A stretch of 5,673 nucleotides of DNA from an uncultured Acetatifactor sp. (GTDB taxonomy: Bacteria > Bacillota > Clostridia > Lachnospirales > Lachnospiraceae), in contig CAJUGT010000192.1 in assembly GCA_910586435.1 (NCBI GenBank), positions 1-5,673 of the forward strand, in the 5' to 3' direction. Positions 1 to 5,010 of the stretch are shown piece after piece. The notes under the pieces were generated by a model. It was not told the DNA's origin and made no database searches. It worked only from the letters and a program-made list of their open reading frames with translations. Numbering within the stretch: the stretch's first letter is position 1; each line of letters begins with the position of its first letter. The position numbers were made by a program, and so were the translations under genes.

Positions 1-283
1 AATGATATTATATCACACTTTTCAAATTATGCACTATTTATTATTTGATGTACTGAACCGGTTCTTTCTGTGCTTTGGGTATATGCATATTCTCAGGATT
101 TGTTACAAGCCGCCCAATTGGCTTAGTAAAACAAAACGAGAATAACGGAGTTACCCAAACGTCAGAAAGAACCCCTGGACCATGGATGCGTCTTTGGGTG
201 TTTATTGGTTATAATCAATTATGAAATAAAGTCTGTACTTTCACTGACAGGCATAACAGGGCATAGCAGAAGCAAACGGGCCG
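1..283. other. Gene-free region upstream of the regulator
   Basis: I see no supportable gene here. A plus-strand frame is open from the left edge to a TAA at 143-145 (47 codons from an ATG at position 2), but it has no visible ribosome binding site and runs through the hairpin described at 60-173. A perfect TATAAT lies at 210-215, but no reasonable -35 hexamer lies 16-18 bases before it. An imperfect 10-bp tandem duplication (AGGCATAACA, GGGCATAGCA) sits at 249-268. The end of an upstream gene is not recognisable. Confidence 0.6.
60..173. repeat. 114-nt imperfect inverted repeat / long hairpin
   Basis: The outer arms at 60-81 and 152-173 pair at 19 of 22 positions: 11 bp, three mismatches, then 8 bp (GGTTCTTTCTG pairs with CAGAAAGAACC, and TTTGGGTA with TACCCAAA). 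Inside, TATTCTC (88-94) pairs with GAGAATA (138-144). Innermost, TTACAAGCC (103-111) pairs with GGCTT-A-GTAA (120-129), with a one-base bulge and an 8-base loop. The whole element therefore folds on itself on either strand. It has no U-run like a terminator and is much longer than one. A dispersed palindromic repeat (MITE- or REP-like) or a structured RNA are the two readings. I do not recognise a named family. Confidence 0.6.
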
Positions 284-304
284 ATGTAACATGTCATGTT
301 ACAT
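284..304. promoter_or_regulatory. 21-bp palindrome, possible operator
   Basis: Two perfect 10-bp arms, ATGTAACATG and CATGTTACAT, flank a single central T. The site lies about 65-85 bp before the predicted transcription start of the regulator gene. Such symmetry is typical of a site for a dimeric DNA-binding protein. It could be a distal site for the regulator encoded at 412 or belong to another protein. It differs in sequence from the palindrome at 370-387. Confidence 0.5.
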
Positions 305-333
305 GATTGTCCCAAAAAGCATATGATGATTGG

Positions 334-362
334 TGGATAATTCTCCTTCCATGTGACATAAT
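334..362 (+). promoter_or_regulatory. Promoter of the regulator gene (extended -10)
   Basis: A -35-like hexamer TGGATA (334-339, 4 of 6 to consensus) lies 17 bases before the -10 hexamer CATAAT (357-362, 5 of 6). The -10 is preceded by TG plus one base (354-356), an extended -10 element that usually compensates for a weak -35. The predicted start of transcription is near 369-371, at the left edge of an 18-bp palindrome and about 40 nt before the ATG at 412. Confidence 0.5.
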
Positions 363-369
363 CATAAAT

Positions 370-387
370 ATTCAATGGCCATTGAAT
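370..387. promoter_or_regulatory. 18-bp perfect palindrome, probable operator
   Basis: ATTCAATGGCCATTGAAT is its own reverse complement over all 18 bases. It covers roughly +1 to +18 of the predicted transcript and ends 24 bp before the regulator's start codon. A dimeric repressor bound there would block its own promoter, so negative autoregulation by the adjacent helix-turn-helix protein is the simplest inference. The alternative is a leader RNA hairpin. Confidence 0.6.
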
Positions 388-399
388 CAAAATTTAATC

Positions 400-406
400 A
401 GAGGTG
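400..406 (+). promoter_or_regulatory. Ribosome binding site deciding the start at 412
   Basis: AGAGGTG ends 5 nt before ATG 412. The reading frame is open further upstream, to position 307, but that stretch contains the promoter and palindrome and has no comparable site. The 412 start also places the helix-turn-helix at the N-terminus, as is normal for this family. Confidence 0.8.
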
Positions 407-411
407 AAAAT

Positions 412-1149
412 ATGAATTTAGGAAATAACATTAGTTTTTTGCGTAAACAGAAAAAACTTACACAGGAGCAGCTTGCTGACAGGATGGATGTAACCAGACA
501 GACCGTGTCAAGATGGGAATCTGAAGAGGCGGTTCCAGAACTGGATAGACTTGTGCAAATGTGTGGGATTTTTGCCTGCAACCTTGATACCCTTGTGAGA
601 GAAGATTTATCCAGCCAAAGTGAAATTTATTCTGAGGTAAGGATAAAGAAACTGGCGCCATTTAAGATGGCCAGCTATGTGATTATCTCCCCAGAACCTG
701 AAAGCGATGCTATAGGTCACATGGAGCGGTGGGCGGAGAACTGTGGTCTAAAAAAAGTATGTCCTGATGTTAAGCTTATTGGATGGGATTTTCCTTTTGT
801 GTCCCAGGAACAACAGAATAGATTTGGACTTCACGGATATGTCGCCGCATGTGTGATTCCGGATGATTTCAAGACGGATTGTCCTGGAGTGACTTTTTCA
901 GAGAATAAAGAAGCCGATTACGCTGTTATAACGATTAAAGAGCCATTTATTCAGCCGTTTGAAAGAATTCCAAATGCCTATAAGCTGATCATGGAATACC
1001 TTCAGGCTAACAATTTTAAGGAAAAGAATCAGGAGAATATCATTGGCTGCTTTGAGTATGAATATAAGAAAAATAATATCACATACATGGATGTGTTTAT
1101 TCATGTGGATAGTGTGACAAAATCAGACGCTTTTTCAGTGTTCGGCTAA
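412..1149 (+). CDS. XRE-family HTH regulator with GyrI-like effector-binding domain
   Basis: This is a 245-residue cytoplasmic transcription factor. Residues about 5-60 form a Cro/CI-type helix-turn-helix. TQEQLADRM (17-25) is the first helix of the motif and VTRQTVSRWES (27-37) the recognition helix, a very typical XRE signature. After a linker (about 62-75), residues about 76-232 resemble the GyrI-like / AraC effector-binding fold seen in BmrR, Rob and SbmC. Supporting features are the opening VRIKKLAPFKMASY, the GWDFPF segment around 124-129, the IPNAYKLIMEYL helix, and the CFEYEY strand near 213-218. In this fold a buried acidic residue often contacts cationic ligands; E215 or E217 would be candidates, but that is inference. 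The ligand is unknown. The gene has its own promoter with a palindrome over the transcription start, which suggests autorepression. It converges on the calcium ATPase gene and is probably transcribed alone. The HTH call is sure; the C-terminal domain call is good but made by eye. Confidence 0.9.
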   Translation: MNLGNNISFLRKQKKLTQEQLADRMDVTRQTVSRWESEEAVPELDRLVQMCGIFACNLDTLVREDLSSQSEIYSEVRIKKLAPFKMASYVIISPEPESDAIGHMERWAENCGLKKVCPDVKLIGWDFPFVSQEQQNRFGLHGYVAACVIPDDFKTDCPGVTFSENKEADYAVITIKEPFIQPFERIPNAYKLIMEYLQANNFKEKNQENIIGCFEYEYKKNNITYMDVFIHVDSVTKSDAFSVFG

Positions 1150-1186
1150 ACTGCCATGCCCAAAACCCTTTGTGGTTACATAACAA

Positions 1187-1234
1187 TGCTGCCGCATTCT
1201 GTAATATTCTACTTCATGCGGCAGCACATATTTT
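1187..1234. terminator. Probable bidirectional terminator between converging genes
   Basis: TGCTGCCGCAT (1187-1197) and ATGCGGCAGCA (1216-1226) form a perfect 11-bp G+C-rich stem with an 18-nt loop. On the plus strand it is followed by CATATTTT, and on the minus strand by TTGTTATG. Both tails are T-rich but short of a classic run, and the loop is longer than usual. Its place in the 123-bp gap between two convergent stop codons supports a terminator serving the regulator (plus) and the ATPase (minus). Confidence 0.65.
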
Positions 1235-1272
1235 AAGCATTCAGCTCTTTCGTTTATAAATCTTTCAGTCTA

Positions 1273-3930
1273 TTATTCCTTTCCCACAATACATTTGCGG
1301 AGCAAATCTACCGGAATCATAGTTGCGGCCAAAACTACCACCACACCCCAGCCCACAATGCCAAAGGGCACACAGCTGAACATATTTCCAATCCAGGTAA
1401 ACACAGGTATCGGAATCAATGCTGCGTTCACGATGGCAGCCTGCACCAGGATAATGGTAAAGAATACTTTCAGGAACCCTGTATTTTGATTCAACCCCTT
1501 AAATATTCCAAAACCGTCATCTCTGACATTAAATCCATTGAACAATGCGCTTACGATAAACAACACAAAATAGCCGGTCAAATGCTGCTCTTCATTGTCA
1601 AACAGATTGGCAAAGAATGGCACTTTCAGATACACAAAGCTCACAAGTGTCAGCCATGCTCCCATTGTCACAATCTGAGCCATCATCTTTCTGCTGACAA
1701 TGCTCTCATCCCTCCTTCTGGGCTTCTCCTTCATATACTTCTCCAGCGCCGGTTCATTGCCCAGCATGATTGCCCCTAATCCGTCCATCACCAGATTTAC
1801 AAACAGCAAATGTGTCACCTTCAGAGGCTCATCCACATGGAAAAACGGCGCTATGGCACTCACCACCACTGCGGCCACATTGATTACCAGCTGGAATTTA
1901 CAGAATTTCAGGATGTTATGGTAAATGGTTCTGCCATACCAGATGGCATCCTTAATGGATCTGAAGTTATCGTCCAGAACAACAATCTTGCCGGCTTCCT
2001 TAGCCGCCTCTGTACCGCTTCCCATGGCGAATCCCACATCCGCTCTCTTCAATGCCGGTGAATCGTTTACTCCGTCTCCCGTCATGCCGACTACAAGATT
2101 CATCTCCTGGCACAGCTTAACCATACGGGATTTATCGGTGGGCAATGCCCTGGCAATTACTCTGATATCCTTCATAATCGCCTTCACTTCATCGTCGCTC
2201 ATAGCATTCAGTTCCGCAGAAGTCAACGCCTTATCCGCTTCACTCTGAATCAGTCCGGCGTCCTCCGCAATGGAAACCGCTGTCTCCAGCCTGTCCCCGG
2301 TAATCATAACCACCTGTATGCCAGCCTCTCGCACCTCACGAATGGCCTCTTTGGCTTCCGGTCTCACATCATCACGGATGGCCACAAGTCCAATCAGAAC
2401 CACATCATCATTAATTTTGCTTTCCACAAGGTCTTTTTGTGAATAGCCGAACGCCAGCACTCGCATTGCTCTGGAAGCCAGTTCATTGATTTTTTCATTC
2501 ACTTCATCAAAATCCAGCTCCACTTCCCGTCCGTCTTTATCCAGTGCTTTTTTGGCAACGGCCAGAAGTCTCTCCGGCGCTCCCTTATAAAATGTCCTGC
2601 CCATACTTTTGATATGAACCTGACTGAATTTATTTGCGGAGTTAAATCCCTGAGACTCGTCGGCCTCACATTCTTTATTGTTTGCCAGCATATGAAACGT
2701 ATCTTCACCAATAAATTTCATCAGGGCCTGATCCGTAGCGTTGCCTCCGATGACTTTATGGGAAGCGTCAAACATGGATGCAGTATTCTTGCCGATTGCC
2801 ACATCCACCAATCCCTTGATTTTTCCGTGGTTTTTCAATTCATTCATGGGAATGGTATGCCCCTGGGCGGTGAAGAATTCCACCACTTCCAACATACCTT
2901 TTGTAATAGTACCAGTCTTATCACTGAATAAAATATTCAACGAACCGGCTGTCTCAATTCCCTCCGCTTTACGGACCAATACATTGTGATCCAGCATCTT
3001 GCTGGTATTCTGCATTAGCACCAACGAAATCATCAAAGGCAGCCCCTCGGGCACGGCACATACAATAATAACTATGGCAAGAGAGACTGCCCTTACCACA
3101 TCCTGAAGGATTTGGGACCAGCCCTGGTCAAGATATTCAGACACCCCTCCTGCATTCATTACAAAGAAGATAACATAAAGGACCGCAATCACCACTGCTC
3201 CGATGTAGCCAAACGTGGAAATCTGATTCGCCAGCTTGGAAAGCTTTACCTTAAGAGGAGAATCCGGTTCTTCCTCCTGCATTTCCTCCGCCATTTTACC
3301 CATCATGGTTTTCAGGCCCACTTTGCGTACATCCAAAATGCCTTCTCCGTCGAATACCACTGCGCCCCTGAACAAAGAATACTGATCTACGAAAGTATCC
3401 CCGGTGATTTCATCCGGCAGTTCCACATCCCCCTGGGCCGCGTTTTTCTTGCACTCTTCCGCCTCGCCGTTTAACGCGGAATTGTCCACCCGAATATCAC
3501 CTTCCACCAGAATACCATCCGCCGGTATTTTATCGCCGGACTGAAGCAATACGTTGTCCCCCACGACCACATCATCCACTTCAATCACAGTTACCATACC
3601 GTTTCGGTATACTTTACAGGTATCCTTTTTCGTGCTGTCTTTCAACTGACGATACTTTGTGTCACTGGCCACACTGGTTTTGGCAGACACAATGGCCACA
3701 ATCAACACAGCCACAATGGTTCCCACGGGCTCATATATTTCTGCGTATCCCAGGAAAAACATTGTAATCATAATCACCGCAATGACCAGCAAAATCTTAA
3801 TCATAGGGTCGCCGAAAGTCTCCTTGAAGGCTTCCCAAAACGTAGTGGGTTCAGATTCAGGTATGGCATTGGAACCATATTTTTCTCTGGAACTTTGCAC
3901 TTCCTGATCTGAAAGTCCTTGATGCTTCAT
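1273..3930 (-). CDS. PMCA-type calcium-transporting P-type ATPase
   Basis: This 885-residue membrane pump couples ATP hydrolysis to export of Ca2+. In order: N-terminal cation-ATPase domain (about 1-40, with LSDQEVQSSREKYGSNAIP); TM1-TM2 (about 43-62, 66-85); actuator domain (about 90-235); TM3-TM4 (about 240-258, 279-305) with the ion-site motif PEGLP (294-298); the phosphorylation motif DKTGT with aspartate D337; the nucleotide domain with KGAPE (449-453); the hinge motifs TGDR (544-547) and TGDGVND (617-623); and TM5-TM10 (about 677-874). TM6 has N712 and D716 in VNLVMDG. Together with E295 these match the single Ca2+ site of PMCA pumps rather than the two-site SERCA arrangement. No C-terminal calmodulin tail is present; the protein ends soon after TM10. 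The actuator loop reads NGEA instead of the usual TGES but keeps the catalytic glutamate (E156). The start at 3930 is chosen for its GGGAGGT ribosome binding site; an in-frame ATG at 3963 has none. The gene lies 127 bp after terD on the same strand, with no clear terminator between them. Confidence 0.95.
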   Translation of the reverse strand: MKHQGLSDQEVQSSREKYGSNAIPESEPTTFWEAFKETFGDPMIKILLVIAVIMITMFFLGYAEIYEPVGTIVAVLIVAIVSAKTSVASDTKYRQLKDSTKKDTCKVYRNGMVTVIEVDDVVVGDNVLLQSGDKIPADGILVEGDIRVDNSALNGEAEECKKNAAQGDVELPDEITGDTFVDQYSLFRGAVVFDGEGILDVRKVGLKTMMGKMAEEMQEEEPDSPLKVKLSKLANQISTFGYIGAVVIAVLYVIFFVMNAGGVSEYLDQGWSQILQDVVRAVSLAIVIIVCAVPEGLPLMISLVLMQNTSKMLDHNVLVRKAEGIETAGSLNILFSDKTGTITKGMLEVVEFFTAQGHTIPMNELKNHGKIKGLVDVAIGKNTASMFDASHKVIGGNATDQALMKFIGEDTFHMLANNKECEADESQGFNSANKFSQVHIKSMGRTFYKGAPERLLAVAKKALDKDGREVELDFDEVNEKINELASRAMRVLAFGYSQKDLVESKINDDVVLIGLVAIRDDVRPEAKEAIREVREAGIQVVMITGDRLETAVSIAEDAGLIQSEADKALTSAELNAMSDDEVKAIMKDIRVIARALPTDKSRMVKLCQEMNLVVGMTGDGVNDSPALKRADVGFAMGSGTEAAKEAGKIVVLDDNFRSIKDAIWYGRTIYHNILKFCKFQLVINVAAVVVSAIAPFFHVDEPLKVTHLLFVNLVMDGLGAIMLGNEPALEKYMKEKPRRRDESIVSRKMMAQIVTMGAWLTLVSFVYLKVPFFANLFDNEEQHLTGYFVLFIVSALFNGFNVRDDGFGIFKGLNQNTGFLKVFFTIILVQAAIVNAALIPIPVFTWIGNMFSCVPFGIVGWGVVVVLAATMIPVDLLRKCIVGKE

Positions 3931-3936
3931 TCTTAT

Positions 3937-3943
3937 ACCTCCC
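3937..3943 (-). promoter_or_regulatory. Ribosome binding site deciding the ATPase start
   Basis: On the minus strand GGGAGGT stands 6 nt before ATG 3930. It lies inside the 11-codon in-frame extension from the upstream ATG at 3963, so that extension is best read as untranslated leader. It abuts the hairpin at 3944-3962 without a gap. Confidence 0.8.
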
Positions 3944-3962
3944 TGCCCGTCTCTGACGGGCA
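3944..3962 (-). promoter_or_regulatory. Hairpin directly against the ATPase ribosome binding site
   Basis: TGCCCGTC and GACGGGCA form a perfect 8-bp stem around a 3-nt loop. In the minus-strand transcript the stem ends immediately before GGGAGGT, and no T-run follows, so it is not a terminator in that direction. It could stabilise the 5' end of the message, stack against the ribosome binding site, or serve as a protein site in DNA. On the plus strand it is followed by TTTCTTTG, which is only weakly terminator-like. Confidence 0.55.
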
Positions 3963-3972
3963 TTTCTTTGTG

Positions 3973-4001
3973 ACAATAAAATGCATATATTCTATTGTCC
4001 G
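3973..4001 (-). promoter_or_regulatory. Candidate proximal promoter of the ATPase gene
   Basis: On the minus strand CGGACA (4001-3996) lies 17 bases before TATTGT (3978-3973); each hexamer matches 4 of 6 consensus bases. This is weak, and is an alternative to the candidate at 4022-4049. Confidence 0.2.
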
Positions 4002-4005
4002 GAAA

Positions 4006-4031
4006 TGTACTTTATCTACACTTTGTACTTT
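4006..4031 (-). repeat. Direct repeat AAAGTACA, 18-nt period
   Basis: On the minus strand AAAGTACA occurs at 4031-4024 and again at 4013-4006, exactly 18 nt apart, in the leader of the ATPase gene. One copy overlaps the -10 of the candidate promoter at 4022-4049. The other falls near its predicted start, just before the proximal candidate. The spacing is not two full helical turns (about 21 bp), so a cooperative operator is only a possibility. Confidence 0.35.
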
Positions 4032-4049
4032 CCTTTCCGTTGCCGTCAA
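4022..4049 (-). promoter_or_regulatory. Candidate distal promoter of the ATPase gene
   Basis: On the minus strand TTGACG (4049-4044, 5 of 6) lies 16 bases before TACAAA (4027-4022, 4 of 6), starting 9 bp after the terD stop codon. It would give a leader of about 85 nt that includes the direct repeat's second copy and the hairpin at 3944-3962. The ATPase gene may therefore have its own transcript even if it is also read from the ter genes. Confidence 0.3.
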
Positions 4050-4057
4050 CATTTCCA

Positions 4058-4645
4058 TTACATATATCTTCTGGTGAGTTCTCCCAGCCCGGGATCATTT
4101 GTGCCCTGACCGATGGCATTAAACTTCCATTCCCCGTTATGCCGATAAATCTCCCCAAAAATCATTGCGGTCATCCCGGAATAATCATCCGTCAGATTAT
4201 ATCTGCACATTTCCGTATTATTACCGGCATTCACCAACCGAATAAACGCATTTTCAATCAATCCAAAATGCTGATTCCTGGGCACTGCCTGGTAAATGGT
4301 GACTACCAACACAATTTTATCATATTCTGCGGGAATACGGGCCAGGTCCACTATAATCTGCTCATCATCCCCCTCCCCCGCACCGGTCAGATTGTCTCCC
4401 ATATGCTCTATGGTCCCTGTAGGATGACGGAGATTTCCATAGTAAACAATATCTTCTTTATAGACCAGCTTCCCATTGATCAGCGCAAGCGCCGAAGCGT
4501 CACAGTCTATGGCCTGGGGCTTGGGAGCAAAAAGGCCCGTCTTCCTTTTCACCTCATCCCACCCCAAACCAACAATCACTTTTGAGAGCCCGGCGTTATC
4601 CTTTGACAGACTGACCTTCTGCCCTTTCTGTAAACTTACTGACAT
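4058..4645 (-). CDS. terD: TerD-family calcium-binding stress protein
   Basis: This 195-residue protein has the usual length for TerD and lacks a signal peptide or membrane segment. The N-terminus SLQKGQKVSLSK (4-15) is the standard opening of the fold. DCDAS (48-52) corresponds to the usual DLDAS, and GDNLTGAGEGDDEQI (83-97) is the acidic loop that binds calcium in this family. The segments VVTIYQA (114-120), FGLIENAFIRLVN (127-139) and FGEIYRHNGEWKFNAIGQG (163-181) are hallmark TerD sequence. TerD proteins belong to the Ter system, first known from tellurite resistance and now seen as a general stress response linked to metal sensing. Their exact biochemical role is unsettled. The start is fixed by GAGGAGA just before a run of A and ATG 4645. 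It follows the TerA-like gene after a 365-nt structured gap, and a calcium ATPase gene follows it. No clear intrinsic terminator lies after its stop. Confidence 0.93.
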   Translation of the reverse strand: MSVSLQKGQKVSLSKDNAGLSKVIVGLGWDEVKRKTGLFAPKPQAIDCDASALALINGKLVYKEDIVYYGNLRHPTGTIEHMGDNLTGAGEGDDEQIIVDLARIPAEYDKIVLVVTIYQAVPRNQHFGLIENAFIRLVNAGNNTEMCRYNLTDDYSGMTAMIFGEIYRHNGEWKFNAIGQGTNDPGLGELTRRYM

Positions 4646-5010
4646 TTTTTTCTCCTCATTTTAAGTCGCTGCCAGGCAGCACTAAAGGGTGTGGTTCCTT
4701 CGGTACACACACAGGAGAGACAAATTTCATTTGGAAGTACCCAGAGACACTAAGTAGTGTCTCATGAAATTTGCTCTCGTGTACCTTCGCAACCCCACCT
4801 GTCCAGCGAAACATTTATAATAAATGACTTGATATTTCTTAGCTGGACTGTTCCAGTTCCCATTTATGGCGATTTGTCCCGTTTGCGGGAACTTGTTCCG
4901 GTCTCTGCGCTTCGGTGCCCCTATGGGGGAAGGGTTATTCAGCAGCTTTTGCGTCTGAATCCCCTTCTTTGTGTCTAAAAGACACATTGCGCCTCCGTTC
5001 CGAGACTGTA
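4646..5010 (-). other. 365-nt structured intergenic region between the two ter genes
   Basis: I see no convincing gene here, but the region is dense in potential base pairing. It holds GCTGCC/GGCAGC (4668-4680); the long hairpin 4688-4799; GTCCAGC/GCTGGAC (4801-4807 with 4842-4848) enclosing the palindrome CATTTATAATAAATG (4812-4826); TCCCG/CGGGA (4877-4890), which competes with GGAAC/GTTCC (4888-4899); CCCC/GGGG (4918-4928); a 12-bp two-part stem at 4929-4967 (GAAGGG/CCCTTC then ATTCAG/CTGAAT); and TGTGTCT/AGACACA (4970-4986). None has a clear U-tail on the minus strand. A minus-strand frame of 86 codons (4987-4727) is open, with GGAGG four bases before its ATG. Its translation resembles no family I know and runs through the hairpins, so I do not call it a gene. 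A mobile palindromic repeat or a structured RNA would both fit. Confidence 0.6.
4688..4799. repeat. 112-nt imperfect inverted repeat / long hairpin
   Basis: From outside in: GGTGTGGTT (4688-4696) pairs with AACCCCACC (4791-4799) with one mismatch; GGTACAC (4702-4708) with GTGTACC (4779-4785); GAGAG (4715-4719) with CTCTC (4774-4778); CAAATTTCAT (4721-4730) with ATGAAATTTG (4764-4773). Inside these, GAGACACT (4744-4751) and AGTGTCTC (4756-4763) form an 8-bp stem with a 4-nt loop. Over 35 base pairs are possible in total. This is far longer than an intrinsic terminator, and no poly-U follows. It matches in scale, but not in sequence, the hairpin at 60-173. Confidence 0.65.

Noticed and set aside
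2..145. 47-codon plus-strand frame open to the left edge
   Set aside because: No ribosome binding site, no recognisable family, and its second half lies inside the 60-173 hairpin, so it is probably accidental. It could only be the tail of a gene if the sequence left of the window is in frame.
249..268. Two imperfect 10-bp tandem units (8 of 10 identical)
   Set aside because: Too short and too few copies to support a repeat array or an iteron-type origin.
307..411. 35-codon N-terminal extension of the regulator
   Set aside because: It contains the extended -10 promoter and the 18-bp palindrome and lacks a ribosome binding site. The start at 412 has AGAGGTG and fits the family.
3931..3963. 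11-codon N-terminal extension of the ATPase
   Set aside because: It contains the hairpin and the GGGAGGT site used by the ATG at 3930. No ribosome binding site precedes the ATG at 3963.
3930..4057. Metal riboswitch (yybP-ykoY type) ahead of the calcium ATPase
   Set aside because: The leader is short, and I could not find the conserved loop sequences of that class. Only one simple 8-bp hairpin is present.
3995..4585. 196-codon plus-strand frame opposite terD
   Set aside because: It is antisense to a strongly supported terD gene, has no recognisable family sequence, and is explained by codon bias on the opposite strand.
4970..4986. TGTGTCT/AGACACA hairpin as terminator of the TerA-like gene
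   Set aside because: On the minus strand it is followed by AAAGAAGGGG, not a T-run, and the stem is A+T-rich, so intrinsic termination is not supported.
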